This document shows positions 1-8,459 of a DNA stretch of 46,715 bases, one piece after another. The first letter of the stretch is position 1; each line of letters opens with the position of its first letter. Both the position numbers and the translations under genes were made by a program. The DNA lies in the NCBI GenBank assembly GCA_011389745.1, contig JAABTQ010000023.1:1-46715 (forward strand). Direction: 5' to 3'. The stretch is from Desulfobacteraceae bacterium. GTDB taxonomy: Bacteria; Desulfobacterota; Desulfobacteria; Desulfobacterales; SKZT01. Under the pieces are notes generated by a model. It did no database searches, was not told the origin of the DNA, and saw only the letters and a list, made by a program, of their open reading frames with translations.

Positions 1-520
1 GGATCACCCATGTTGTGTTTCCTTCCTTTTTTGCCATGGCGATAACAAAGTGCGGTACCCGGCGGAATCCCAGAAAGATATCACTGATATAAACTCCTTT
101 TTTCATCACGGACAAAAACCAGTCCTCATCCTTGTAAATCCGGCCTGAAAGTTTGAAGGGGCCCTGGTAAGCGACATGGACCCCTTCCTGATTGAAAACC
201 CCCAGGTCCACAAAGGCATTGGATTTTATCTGGAGACGCTCAAAGACTTTCAGGAGGTTTTCAGGTTCAGCCAGATAATCAAAATCATAGGAATGCAGAA
301 TAAATTCAAGGTCTGATCTTCTTTCCTGGAGAAAAAATTCAATCATATGCCGGTGGTCGTCCACAATTCGGCTTGTGCTTGAAATCGTTCTTTTTTCAAG
401 AGCGGATGTAAAATAATAATAGCCGATACCCACTGTTAAAAAAAAAGGAATGAGCGGAACGAGGATCATGCAAACCAAAACCATTTTGCGAAGTTTCCCG
501 TATCTTTGCTCACTTTCCAT
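1..520 (-). CDS. membrane-bound sensor protein, N-terminal part (Cache-type input domain), cut by window edge
   Basis: The reading frame is open from an ATG at 520 down to base 1, so about 173 codons are visible and the C-terminus lies outside the window. A GAGGAG sequence about 9 bases before the ATG supports the start. After a short charged N-terminus, residues about 12-35 form one hydrophobic segment (VLVCMILVPLIPFFLTVGIG), followed by a soluble region with phrases such as RTISSTSRIVDDHR and GPFKLSGRIYKDEDWF. This layout is typical of an extracytoplasmic double-Cache ligand-sensing domain. In this family such domains usually feed a histidine kinase, a diguanylate cyclase or a chemoreceptor; the output domain is not visible, so the class is inference. 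The ligand is unknown. Confidence 0.65.
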   Translation of the reverse strand, partial: MESEQRYGKLRKMVLVCMILVPLIPFFLTVGIGYYYFTSALEKRTISSTSRIVDDHRHMIEFFLQERRSDLEFILHSYDFDYLAEPENLLKVFERLQIKSNAFVDLGVFNQEGVHVAYQGPFKLSGRIYKDEDWFLSVMKKGVYISDIFLGFRRVPHFVIAMAKKEGNTTWVI

Positions 521-802
521 TTCGTCATTCTCCTCGTTCGTTATAACGCGATATTTTTTTATAGCCTGTTGAACCGCTTGACTTTTAAATCAAAATTGAT
601 AAACACTTCAAAAAGAGCAAAATGAATGCCAAAGAGAATGATTACCCGGATTGTTCCATAACCTGCTTAAAACAATTGAAATATATGACGCTTTCCATAA
701 AAGGTCGGACAGGCAGGGTGTCTGAATTTTTAACAAGGTGTAAAAATATTATGAAAATATATTGGCCATAAACTCTATTATCTTTAAAGGAAGGAAAAAA
801 TC

Positions 803-1825
803 ATGCCCATACCCGGAAACTTGCTGACTACCGCCATGGCTGTCATGCCTCACACGGATGTGGAACGGGCGCTTGAGATGGCACTGTCTCTGGATATACC
901 GTTTTGGCCTCAGTTACCTTTATATAACTACTATGAAGACATGTATGTACAGGCTTCCGAAAATTTTCCGGGTATTATACTGGATATGGAAAAACGCCAC
1001 CTGGGATTTTCCACGGATAAATTCATGGAAGAACTGGAAAATGCTATGGCAAGGTGGGGGGAAACAGATTTTTTTGATATCAGCAAAACCTATTCGGTGG
1101 TTTATCACAAATTTCTTGAACTGGATTTATCAAACTGTCCGGCAATTCGAGGTCAGTTGGAAGGTCCCATCAGTTTCGGTTTTAATGTTGCGGATGAAAA
1201 CGATCGTCCCATTCTTTTTAATGATACCATTCGTCCGTTCATGCTGGAATTTATGGCAAGGCGAGTCAATGTTCAATTGCATCGACTCAAAAAACTGAAT
1301 CCAAATGCCTTTATGTTTGTGGATGAGCCTGGTCTTCAATTTTTATTCAGCGCTATGGCAGGCTATGGAGATCAGGCGGCAAAAGGAGATATGGAAACTT
1401 TTTTTTCCATGATTGATCGGCCTCGTGGAGTGCATCTTTGCGGTAACCCTGATTGGGATTTTTTGCTGGGACTGGATCTTGATGTGCTTTCTTTGGATAT
1501 CTACACCAACGCCGAAGTTTTCAGGTCATATGCCGGATCTATTAGAAAGTTTTTGGATCGGGGAGGGGTTTTGGTTTGGGGTATCATCCCCACAAACTAT
1601 GAACCTTTTGAAAAAGAATCTTTGGATTCTCTCGAAGATATTCTTGAAAATGTCTGGTCTGTCCTCTCAAAAAAAGGCATTGACCGTGACTTTCTCATTT
1701 CCCGAAGCCTTCTTTCTCCCGCCACATGCTGTTTGGTCAATCCGGATAAGGAAAAAACCGTTGAAAAGGCTTTTTTACAAATTAAGGAATTTTCAAAAAG
1801 ACTCAGGGAAAAATACGGGCTTTAA
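803..1825 (+). CDS. MetE/UROD-superfamily methyltransferase-like protein (core methionine-synthase-like)
   Basis: A 340-residue protein of the size of a single MetE C-terminal (UROD-like TIM-barrel) domain, without the MetE N-terminal folate-binding half. The start is supported by AAGGAAGG upstream of the ATG. Zinc-site candidates can be read off: HLC near residues 211-213 (MetE has HxC), an acidic residue about 20 positions later in LDVLSLDIYTN (MetE has Glu, here Asp), and a cysteine in SPATCCLVNPDKE near residue 310, matching the last MetE zinc cysteine. Short core-type enzymes take methyl groups from corrinoid proteins rather than methyl-folate in several anaerobes, so a folate-independent methionine synthase or another thiol methyltransferase is plausible. 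The Glu-to-Asp change leaves the substrate open. The gene stands alone and runs convergent with the sigma-54 activator downstream. Confidence 0.75.
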   Translation: MPIPGNLLTTAMAVMPHTDVERALEMALSLDIPFWPQLPLYNYYEDMYVQASENFPGIILDMEKRHLGFSTDKFMEELENAMARWGETDFFDISKTYSVVYHKFLELDLSNCPAIRGQLEGPISFGFNVADENDRPILFNDTIRPFMLEFMARRVNVQLHRLKKLNPNAFMFVDEPGLQFLFSAMAGYGDQAAKGDMETFFSMIDRPRGVHLCGNPDWDFLLGLDLDVLSLDIYTNAEVFRSYAGSIRKFLDRGGVLVWGIIPTNYEPFEKESLDSLEDILENVWSVLSKKGIDRDFLISRSLLSPATCCLVNPDKEKTVEKAFLQIKEFSKRLREKYGL

Positions 1826-1833
1826 GGTTAGGC

Positions 1834-3357
1834 CTATCGGAATTGTTGATATTCCACAGAGTATCTATTGGCTTTATAGCTGAATTTCCTGACAGTCGTT
1901 TTAAGCAGCTTTGCCGCACTGGTGATATTGCCGCGGGTATTTTTGAGGGCATCGATAATCATTTCCTTTTCCAGGGAGGCCACGGCATCTTCCATTGACT
2001 GAGCAGGAAGCGTATCTGATTCGACTCCGGTCTGAAGTGTAGGGGGCAAATGATAGCTGTGAATGACACCTTCCTCACATAATAGTACGGCCCGCTCGAT
2101 GCAGTTTTCCAATTCCCGAACGTTTCCCGGCCAGTGATATGCCATGAGCATATCTATGGCAGGGGTGGAAAAGCGTCTGATTTCCTTGCTGTTTTCTTTG
2201 GAGTATTTTTCCAGAAAATGGTCTGACAGGAGTAAAATATCGGTCTTTCGTTCCCTCAGGGGTGGAAGGTATATCGGGAAAACATTCAGACGGTAATACA
2301 GGTCTCCACGAAACGATTCCTCCTCTACAGCTTCTTCCAGATTTTTATTGGTGGCGGCAATGATACGGACATCAGCCTTGATTGTCTTGTGGCCGCCTAC
2401 CCGTTCAAATTCCCTTTCCTGGAGCACCCGTAACAATCTAACCTGAACATCGAGGCCGATAGACCCGATTTCATCCAGAAACAATGTACCCTTATCGGCA
2501 ATTTCAAATTTGCCCAGTTTCTTATTGATCGCACCGGTAAAGGATCCTTTCTCATGTCCGAAAAGTTCACTTTCGATAAGGTTTATGGGAAGAGCCGCAC
2601 AGTTGACTTTAACAAAAGGATTTTTTGCCCTATGGCTATTGTAATGAATGGAGCTTGCCACAAGTTCTTTTCCGGTACCGCTCTCTCCCCGGATAAGTAC
2701 GGTAGCGTTGCTTCTCGAAACCTGCGAGATCATTTGAAAGACATCCCGCATTTTGTTGCTGTTACCCACAATATTGGTAAAGCGGTATTTATTTTCCAGT
2801 TCATTTCTGAGTCGGGCATTTTCTTTTCGAAGATGTTCTTTTTCCATGCGAATATTTTCAAGATTAATTGCATGGCGCGCGATCATGGTGGCAACAACCG
2901 AAAGGAGCTTTTCACCTTTTTGCAATGGAAAGTCTTCTTCATAAGGCCGATCCACACTGAGAGCACCAATAACCTGTTTGTCCTTTTTGACCGGTACGCA
3001 AATGAAAGATAGTTCCTGATCCAGTTTAATTTTTCTTGTGGCGGTCCTGTTTAGAAAATGAGGTTCTTCGCTGATTCTAGGAATTGATACCGCTTTTCCG
3101 GTCTGTATGACCCGACCGGTGATTCCCTCTCCAAGTTTGTACTTTACCCGTTCAACCGCACTTCTCGAAATTCCGTGAGCCACCTCGATATTGATTTCAT
3201 TTCGCACAGGATTTAAAATTGTTACTGTGCCGCGAACCATATTCAAAGAGTTGGAAAGAATATCCAGAACCTTGTATAGTGCTTTTTTTAGTTCGAGATG
3301 TTCGTTCAATGTCTCGCTGATTTCATACAGCAAGGTTATTTCTTCGATTGTTTTCAT
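1834..3357 (-). CDS. NifA-like sigma-54-dependent transcriptional activator (GAF-AAA+-Fis HTH)
   Basis: A 507-residue bacterial enhancer-binding protein. Residues about 20-165 form a GAF sensor domain. A helical linker rich in charged residues ([19 protein letters not shown]) leads into the AAA+ domain with Walker A GESGTGKE near residue 222, the sigma-54 contact loop as GSFTGA near 271 (Ser replaces the usual Ala of GAFTGA), and Walker B-type GTLFLDEIG. The C-terminal 40 residues are a Fis-type helix-turn-helix ([19 protein letters not shown]). Domain order and size match NifA, but no nif gene is present and the oxygen-sensing cysteine motif of some NifA proteins is absent, so no symbol is given. 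It is transcribed divergently from phaR across a 225-base intergenic region and may control it. The GAF ligand is unknown. Confidence 0.9.
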   Translation of the reverse strand: MKTIEEITLLYEISETLNEHLELKKALYKVLDILSNSLNMVRGTVTILNPVRNEINIEVAHGISRSAVERVKYKLGEGITGRVIQTGKAVSIPRISEEPHFLNRTATRKIKLDQELSFICVPVKKDKQVIGALSVDRPYEEDFPLQKGEKLLSVVATMIARHAINLENIRMEKEHLRKENARLRNELENKYRFTNIVGNSNKMRDVFQMISQVSRSNATVLIRGESGTGKELVASSIHYNSHRAKNPFVKVNCAALPINLIESELFGHEKGSFTGAINKKLGKFEIADKGTLFLDEIGSIGLDVQVRLLRVLQEREFERVGGHKTIKADVRIIAATNKNLEEAVEEESFRGDLYYRLNVFPIYLPPLRERKTDILLLSDHFLEKYSKENSKEIRRFSTPAIDMLMAYHWPGNVRELENCIERAVLLCEEGVIHSYHLPPTLQTGVESDTLPAQSMEDAVASLEKEMIIDALKNTRGNITSAAKLLKTTVRKFSYKANRYSVEYQQFR

Positions 3358-3485
3358 TAAATGATATATGCAAAGTTTAAAATTAAAAGATTTTTATGAA
3401 AAATTCAAATATGTTACTTAATGCTCAAGATAGCAAATTTAATTATAAAATCAACTGTCTTGTAATGATTTTGGAAAATAAAATC

Positions 3486-3513
3486 TTGACAAGCATAACG
3501 CATTGCGTCATTG
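3486..3513 (+). promoter_or_regulatory. candidate promoter element with embedded palindrome upstream of phaR
   Basis: A TTGACA hexamer (3486-3491) lies about 90 bases before phaR. Just downstream is a perfect 11-base palindrome, ACGCATTGCGT, at 3498-3508, whose core GCATTGC resembles the TGC-rich sites reported for PhaR repressors in other bacteria. No good -10 hexamer stands at the right distance, so the promoter itself is weakly supported. Autoregulation by PhaR is inferred from position only. Confidence 0.35.
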
Positions 3514-3582
3514 TCTGGTTTAATTCATTACAATTCATGCGTATTATGATAAAGGCGTTAAAAAGTGCTAAAGGAGGAATAA

Positions 3583-4083
3583 ATGAGGATTATAAAAAAG
3601 TATGCCAATCGAAAACTCTATGACACTTCAGACAAAAAATATGTGGCCATGGATACACTGGCCGCGTTGATTAAAAGCGGGGAAGAAGTCACTGTCATTG
3701 ATAACAGGAACGGCCACGACATTACCTCTGTTGTGGTTTCGCAGCTTCTTGCACGGGAAAAAAGAGAAGATGACCGGGATGATTTTCCCGGAGTTTTGAT
3801 TCAGGTGCTTAGAAAAGGCGGGGGAACGCTTATGGACTATGCCAAAAATGCCGATCATTTTAAAATTTGGATCAGAAAAAGCATTGACAAAAGTATCAAT
3901 GAGATTTTAGGAAAAATGAACCTTGCTACCCGAAGTCAGATTAACAAGCTAAATAAAACTATAGAAGAACTTATGAAAAAAGTCGAACACCTTGAGCGGC
4001 TTCAGGCCATAAAAAAGCAGGGGCCCGGAAAGGATTCACCTAATTATGAGACGGCTCGTCCACTACAAAAAACAGGAATGTGA
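3583..4083 (+). CDS. phaR: polyhydroxyalkanoate synthesis regulator PhaR-like (PHB accumulation DNA-binding domain)
   Basis: A 166-residue protein whose first 62 residues are a textbook PHB/PHA accumulation regulatory domain: IKKYANRKLYDTSDKKYV, then LAALIKSGEEVTVIDNRNGHDIT. In the known family PhaR represses phasin genes and its own gene and is released when it binds PHA granules. The C-terminal part is charged and probably coiled coil (INKLNKTIEELMKKVEHLERL), as expected for oligomerisation or granule contact. AAAGGAGGAATAA directly before the ATG fixes the start. The phasin gene follows after 4 bases, so the two are almost certainly co-transcribed. No PHA synthase gene is visible in this window. 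Confidence 0.9.
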   Translation: MRIIKKYANRKLYDTSDKKYVAMDTLAALIKSGEEVTVIDNRNGHDITSVVVSQLLAREKREDDRDDFPGVLIQVLRKGGGTLMDYAKNADHFKIWIRKSIDKSINEILGKMNLATRSQINKLNKTIEELMKKVEHLERLQAIKKQGPGKDSPNYETARPLQKTGM

Positions 4084-4087
4084 CACA

Positions 4088-4504
4088 ATGGAAACTCAAA
4101 AGGATATTCGAAAAATTCTCAAAGAATCAGCAGAAAAATGTTTTTTAGCAGGTCTCGGTGCCATAACTCTTGCAAGCGAAAAAGGAAGTCGTATTGTTGA
4201 CGATCTGATCAAAAAAGGCAGGGATTTTGAATTCAAAGGCGAGGATGGCATTGAAAACACGCAAGACAGAATGGCGGAGCTGAAAAAAATGGCTGAGAGC
4301 TACGGAAAGACATTTGAATCAGCCATGGATGAAAAGCTGAAAAAAGTGATTAACAAAATCGGCATTCCCAGCAGGGAAGATATTTCCAATTTAACCAAAC
4401 GAGTTGAGATGCTCATGGCCAATGTGGAGAGAATTCTTTCCAAACACAGAAAAAAAAGCGATCCCACAGACAAAACCCATTCAGGTGATATATCCGGTTC
4501 ATAA
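4088..4504 (+). CDS. phasin / PhaF-like granule-associated protein
   Basis: A 138-residue, highly charged, mostly helical protein. The N-terminal region (KCFLAGLGAITLASEKGSRIVDDLIKKG) matches the amphipathic start typical of phasin_2/PhaI-like proteins, which coat polyhydroxyalkanoate granules. The C-terminal IPSREDISNLTKRVEMLMANVERIL is the heptad-like helix often found in these proteins. The frame is open further upstream, to 4046, but that would overlap phaR by almost 40 bases. The ATG at 4088, four bases after the phaR stop, is preferred although its ribosome binding site is weak. The stop TAA overlaps the next start by one base, so translation is probably coupled to the ArsA-like ATPase. 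The role as granule coat protein is inferred from family and from linkage to phaR. Confidence 0.8.
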   Translation: METQKDIRKILKESAEKCFLAGLGAITLASEKGSRIVDDLIKKGRDFEFKGEDGIENTQDRMAELKKMAESYGKTFESAMDEKLKKVINKIGIPSREDISNLTKRVEMLMANVERILSKHRKKSDPTDKTHSGDISGS

Positions 4505-5448
4505 TGAAGGACACCATATTAAACAAACGGGTTGTATTTGTTACAGGAAAAGGGGGAGCGGGAAAAACTACAATCACGGCGGCAATGGCAATTGCAGCGG
4601 CAAGCCATAATAAAAATGTGCTTATAGTGGAAACCCATGAAAATGAGGCACTTGGTTCGCATTTCGGCCAAATCAGGTTTACTGAGAAACCCTCCAGGCT
4701 CGACTCTAACATATGGGGAGTGCGAATAGATCCCAAAACTGTTTTGGAAGAGTATATCCAAAGATATGTCACTGTTCCCTTTGTTGCCTATCAGATTATT
4801 CAGAGTCGTATTTTTGAACATTTTGCCGTGGCTGCTCCCGGGCTGAAAGAAGTGATGATTTTGTCTGAAATTTGGCGTTTTGAGCAAAAAAAAAACTCGA
4901 ATACAAAAACTCCCCTGTACGATCTCATTATCGTTGATTCTCCGGCCACGGGTCATGGTTTGAGTTTGTTTCGCGTACCGTCGACGTTGATTTCGATGTT
5001 TCAAACAGGCCCGATTGCAGTACAAACCCGTTGGGTGGAGGATATGCTCAAGGATTCTACCAGGTCATGCCTGGTGCTGGTAGCTTTACCCGAAGAGCTC
5101 CCGGTTAATGAGGCGTTGGAATTTGAGCGAAAGGCTGAAAATGATTTGAATATGGGTGTGGCCGCAATCATTGTGAATATGATTTATCCGGAAATTTTCA
5201 GTCCCAATGAGGTGGCGGTCATAGAGCGGATGGATAATTCCGAACCGGGAAAAAAACAACCTGCTTTAGAGGCTGCCCGAAGACAAATTGTCCGGCGTAA
5301 AGTCCAACAGTCTCATATTCATCGGCTTATAACGGAAGGTGAGCATCCGGTTTTTCAATTACCTTTTTATTATACGAATAACCTGGACCAAGAGCAGATA
5401 AAAGATATTGCAGAGTATATCAGAACCGGTCTTTTCAAGACCGCTTGA
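4504..5448 (+). CDS. ArsA/Get3-family ATPase, first of a pair
   Basis: A 314-residue SIMIBI-class P-loop ATPase. The deviant Walker A is GKGGAGKTT at residues 15-23, with the signature lysine of the ArsA/Get3/MinD group; switch II reads DLIIVDSPATGHGLSLFRVP, matching the DTAPTGHTLRLL motif of ArsA/Get3. No ArsA-type metalloid-binding cysteine triad is seen. Family members either drive arsenite export or deliver tail-anchored membrane proteins; the absence of arsB or arsC and the operon with PhaR and phasin argue against arsenite export. It overlaps the phasin gene by one base and is followed by a second paralogue, so the two may form a heterodimer. A role in placing proteins on membranes or PHA granules is inference. 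Confidence 0.8.
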   Translation: MKDTILNKRVVFVTGKGGAGKTTITAAMAIAAASHNKNVLIVETHENEALGSHFGQIRFTEKPSRLDSNIWGVRIDPKTVLEEYIQRYVTVPFVAYQIIQSRIFEHFAVAAPGLKEVMILSEIWRFEQKKNSNTKTPLYDLIIVDSPATGHGLSLFRVPSTLISMFQTGPIAVQTRWVEDMLKDSTRSCLVLVALPEELPVNEALEFERKAENDLNMGVAAIIVNMIYPEIFSPNEVAVIERMDNSEPGKKQPALEAARRQIVRRKVQQSHIHRLITEGEHPVFQLPFYYTNNLDQEQIKDIAEYIRTGLFKTA

Positions 5449-5459
5449 GATCAAACACC

Positions 5460-6584
5460 ATGCTGAAAAACATTTTTGAAAATAATGGCCCTCGTATTAT
5501 TGCGTGCTGTGGAAGCGGCGGGGTAGGAAAAACCAGCATTGCGGCAACCCTTGGAATCATGGGAACCCTAACTGGACGAAAAACACTCGTGCTGACCATA
5601 GATCCGGCAAAACGCCTGGCCGATTCACTTGGCATAGACAGTTTTAAACATGAAATCCACAGGGTTCCCCGGGAGAAATTTTTACAAAACGGTCTTGAGC
5701 CTTCCGGAGAACTTTTTGCCATGATGCTCGATACCAAGCGAACATTCGATAAGCTCATTTCCCGCTACGCATCCGGCAATTCACAAAAAAAAATTCTCGG
5801 AAACCGTTACTACCAGAACTTATCAAGCACACTTGCCGGTTCGGAAGAATATATGGCCATGGAAAAACTCTATGAACTATATCATGAGGGTAATTACGAT
5901 CTGATTGTGCTTGACACGCCCCCGACCAGGCGAGCGCTGGATTTTCTGGATACCCCCCAGCGACTCATGGATCTTTTGGGGCACAAATATTTCTGGAAAT
6001 TTTTCAGGCCTTATTTGTATGCCGGACGTTTCGGTTTTCGGTTTTTCACATTATTGGCTTCCCCTGTTCTCAAATCCATGAGCCAGGTCATGGGAACCCA
6101 TGTACTGGAAGATGTGGCCGAGTTTTTTAATCTGTGGGATGATGTGCTTTTTGATGGTTTCAGAAAACGGGCGGGTGAGGTGCAAAAGCTTTTGTCAAGC
6201 TCCGAATCACTTTTTTTTGCCATCACCAGCCCCATGGCAAGGCCCCTGAAAGAAGCTGTCTATCTTTATGAGAAACTGGCTGAACACCACATTGCTTTTG
6301 GCGGGTTTATTATCAACAGAGTAAATCCCAATTATGCTGCATGGTCTTCAAAGGATTTGACATCATTAAATTCACCGGAAATTGACAACTCATTAGCGGA
6401 AAAACTTCGGATAAATTTCAAAAAACACAAAGATTTAGGCAGTAGTGATGCATCTGCCATTGAAGAAATAAAAAGTAAAACAGGAACGAACATTCTGATT
6501 CGTAAAATTCCCCTGTTTGATTCCGATATAAATGATATCCCCGGACTTCTTAAGATCCGCGAACACCTTCTTAAATGCCAATAA
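5460..6584 (+). CDS. ArsA/Get3-family ATPase, second of a pair
   Basis: A 374-residue paralogue of the preceding ATPase. Walker A is GSGGVGKTS around residues 18-26, followed by KTLVLTIDPAKRLADSLGI, a strand-helix very typical of ArsA/Get3. Switch II is YDLIVLDTPPTRRALDFLDTP. The central part has an aromatic hydrophobic stretch (HKYFWKFFRPYLYAGRFGFRFFTLLASPVLKSM), compatible with a substrate-binding or membrane-contacting groove; that is inference. The frame also permits a TTG start at 5445, overlapping the upstream stop, but the ATG at 5460 begins a compact family-like N-terminus and is preferred; neither has a strong ribosome binding site. It is the last gene of the phaR-phasin-ArsA-ArsA operon. 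Confidence 0.8.
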   Translation: MLKNIFENNGPRIIACCGSGGVGKTSIAATLGIMGTLTGRKTLVLTIDPAKRLADSLGIDSFKHEIHRVPREKFLQNGLEPSGELFAMMLDTKRTFDKLISRYASGNSQKKILGNRYYQNLSSTLAGSEEYMAMEKLYELYHEGNYDLIVLDTPPTRRALDFLDTPQRLMDLLGHKYFWKFFRPYLYAGRFGFRFFTLLASPVLKSMSQVMGTHVLEDVAEFFNLWDDVLFDGFRKRAGEVQKLLSSSESLFFAITSPMARPLKEAVYLYEKLAEHHIAFGGFIINRVNPNYAAWSSKDLTSLNSPEIDNSLAEKLRINFKKHKDLGSSDASAIEEIKSKTGTNILIRKIPLFDSDINDIPGLLKIREHLLKCQ

Positions 6585-6613
6585 AATCATATGCTAACGG
6601 ACAGATGATATTG

Positions 6614-6637
6614 CCGGCCTCCTCAGAATGACAGGGG
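6614..6637 (-). repeat. partial copy of the GTCATTCTGAGG dispersed repeat
   Basis: The stretch CCTCCTCAGAATGACAGGGG is the reverse complement of the end sequence shared with the copies near 9.7, 15.0, 33.9 and 41.7 kb. Only one end is present here, in the gap between two convergent genes. Confidence 0.6.
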
Positions 6638-6644
6638 GAAGAAT

Positions 6645-7145
6645 TCACTCAAGCATGAATTCTCCGGGTTCTTCCTTTGATGGAACCAGACCGGGATGGC
6701 GCATTAACAGCCGTGCACATGCATTCCAACGTAAAACAGCATCCTCATTACCCACGGGGCTCATTTCTATGGCTTTTTCATAATTTTTCATGGCTTTTCG
6801 AAACCATTCATATGCCATGCGCTCTGAACCATATTCTCCCCGGATCAGATGTGCCTTGGCCCTTCTTTCACAAATGATTCCCTCATAATAAGCCTGATGA
6901 AATTTAGCGGTCAGCCTGCCTAACAATTCCTTTGCGCGGGCATGGGTATTGCTCAGCTCGCGTCGAAACTGATCCGTCAAAGCAAGGACCAGGGTAATAA
7001 TCGCCTGCTGATTTTCCGGATCGATATCCAAAATATCCAGACATATTGATTCTGCTTCCATGGGTTCATTTAGAAATCTGTAGCACCTTGCTTTTTCCAG
7101 TGCTTCGGAAATGTTGTGTTTTGACATGGATTTGAGTTCAAACAT
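6645..7145 (-). CDS. TPR-like helical repeat protein downstream of sdhB
   Basis: A 166-residue soluble protein built of helical pairs that resemble degenerate tetratricopeptide repeats: ALEKARCYRFLNEPMEAESICLDILDIDPENQQAIITLVLAL, and later AYEWFRKAMKNYEKAIEMSPVGNEDAVLRWNACARLL. The frame is open up to 7166, but GGAGG at 7152-7156 followed by six bases fixes the ATG at 7145. This start overlaps the end of sdhB by eight bases, so the two genes are translationally coupled. TPR proteins mediate protein-protein contacts; a role as assembly or scaffold factor for the succinate dehydrogenase/fumarate reductase is a guess from position. Confidence 0.7.
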   Translation of the reverse strand: MFELKSMSKHNISEALEKARCYRFLNEPMEAESICLDILDIDPENQQAIITLVLALTDQFRRELSNTHARAKELLGRLTAKFHQAYYEGIICERRAKAHLIRGEYGSERMAYEWFRKAMKNYEKAIEMSPVGNEDAVLRWNACARLLMRHPGLVPSKEEPGEFMLE

Positions 7146-7884
7146 TTTTATCCTCCATATATTCACCTAATGCGTTTTTGAGCTTGTCTTTTTCTTTTAT
7201 GAGCCGTTTGATTTGCCCTATACATTTAGTGACCGGAATTCCCTTCGGGCAAACATCCGTGCACCACCACATGGTCCGGCAACCCCAGGCGCCGTCCTCG
7301 CTGTTCAGACTCTCTATTCGTTCATCCGTCGCGGTATCCCTCGGATCAAAAACATATCGAAATGCTCTCAGAAGTGCAGCGGGGCCTGCATAGTTTTCAT
7401 TGACTCGATTTATGGGACAAGATGCCGTACAGGAAGCACAAAGGATGCATCTTAGAGCAGGCTCAATAAATTCCTGTATCTGCCTGTCCTGAAGCCTTTC
7501 CTTATCCGGAGGAGCGTCGGGGTTGATAAGATAAGGCTTGATCCGGCGATGTTTATTAAAGAAAGGCTTTAAATCCACAACTAGATCCTTGACAACGTTG
7601 AAAAAAGGAAGAGGCTCTATTACGAAATTATTGGCGGTTTTAAAGTCCATGACCAGCTTTTGGCAGGCCAGCTCAACCCTTCCGTTAATCATCAGGGCGT
7701 CGGAGCCGCAAATGCCATGTGCGCATGAAAAGCGATAGGCAAGTGTCGGATCATGCTCCCATCGGATTTTATTCAGACAATCCAGGATTTTGTCGGATGG
7801 TTCGGCCTCCACCTCGTATTCATCAAAATGCGGGGCTGTATCTTTAGCCGGATCAAACCGGTATATAATGAACTTGCATTTCAT
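7138..7884 (-). CDS. sdhB: succinate dehydrogenase / fumarate reductase iron-sulfur subunit
   Basis: A 248-residue protein with all expected cluster ligands: the [2Fe-2S] motif CAHGICG from residue 54 with a fourth Cys in NGRVELAC, the [4Fe-4S] motif CILCASCTASCP near residue 146, and the 3Fe-4S/third-cluster region CRTMWWCTDVCPKGIP. It passes electrons between the flavoprotein SdhA and the membrane quinone site. It is intact, but the gene directly upstream, which should encode SdhA, survives only as a 3' fragment, and no cytochrome b subunit gene is present. Whether this copy still acts in a complex depends on SdhA being supplied from another locus. Whether it works as dehydrogenase or fumarate reductase cannot be told from this subunit. 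Confidence 0.93.
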   Translation of the reverse strand: MKCKFIIYRFDPAKDTAPHFDEYEVEAEPSDKILDCLNKIRWEHDPTLAYRFSCAHGICGSDALMINGRVELACQKLVMDFKTANNFVIEPLPFFNVVKDLVVDLKPFFNKHRRIKPYLINPDAPPDKERLQDRQIQEFIEPALRCILCASCTASCPINRVNENYAGPAALLRAFRYVFDPRDTATDERIESLNSEDGAWGCRTMWWCTDVCPKGIPVTKCIGQIKRLIKEKDKLKNALGEYMEDKNV

Positions 7885-7923
7885 AATAATTTGTTCCCCC
7901 TTGGCTGTGCTATGGCACCCATC

Positions 7924-8373
7924 CTAATATTTTCTCTCTTTGGGTTCAAAGCGGGTGATAGACACGGATTTTGTGAAATACTCGGGTTCCCGATCTTTGC
8001 CGGAACAACGAAACAGGGTGTGGTGAAGAAATTTCTCATCATCTCTTTTACTAAAATCCTCTCTATAGTGAGCACCCCGGCTCTCTTCCCGTTTCAGGGC
8101 ACCCAGGGTGATAACCTCGGCCAGTTCCAGCATGTGGCCCAACTCGAGGACATCCAGCAGATTCCGGTTAAAACAGTTACCCTTGTCAACAACTTTGACT
8201 TTTTTATATCGATCCTTCAATTCTGCAATTTTTTTCAGCGCATTGTTCAGTCCGTCAGCGTTTCTGAAAACGGAAACATTATCCATCATGATTTGTTGAA
8301 GCTGCCCGAGAATACCGTTTGGATTCTCGCCGGTACGTGTATTCGGGCACACTTCCACCACGGCTCGTTTTAG
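7924..8373 (-). pseudogene. succinate dehydrogenase / fumarate reductase flavoprotein, C-terminal fragment only
   Basis: About 150 codons matching the C-terminal helical domain of SdhA/FrdA: the ENPNGILGQLQQIMMDNVSVFR region, the LLDVLELGHMLELAEVITLGAL helices, and the ESRGAHYREDFSKRDDEKFLHHTL segment whose Arg and His are hallmarks of SdhA. The FAD-binding and catalytic domains (roughly 450 residues) are missing. Reading upstream, the homologous frame reaches an in-frame TAG at 8374-8376, after which the sequence no longer resembles SdhA. The stop lies 39 bases before the sdhB start, as in a normal sdhAB operon. The truncation is visible directly; deletion, element insertion or an assembly join are all possible causes. 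Confidence 0.85.
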
Positions 8374-8459
8374 CTAGGTTAAAGACTCTTTGAAAACAAA
8401 AAACGGCCTCTACAAATGGTTGCCCCAGAGCCGGCAATATATTTTCTCCGCTAATTGTG

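Noticed and set aside
1834-3357. Calling the activator nifA outright
   Set aside because: Domain order fits NifA, but no nitrogenase gene is nearby and many regulators share this layout.
3396-3623. 75-codon open frame overlapping the phaR start
   Set aside because: It runs through the promoter region of phaR in another frame and has no ribosome binding site.
4504-6584. Arsenite efflux ATPases (arsA)
   Set aside because: No metalloid-binding cysteine triad and no ars genes nearby; only the ATPase family is supported.
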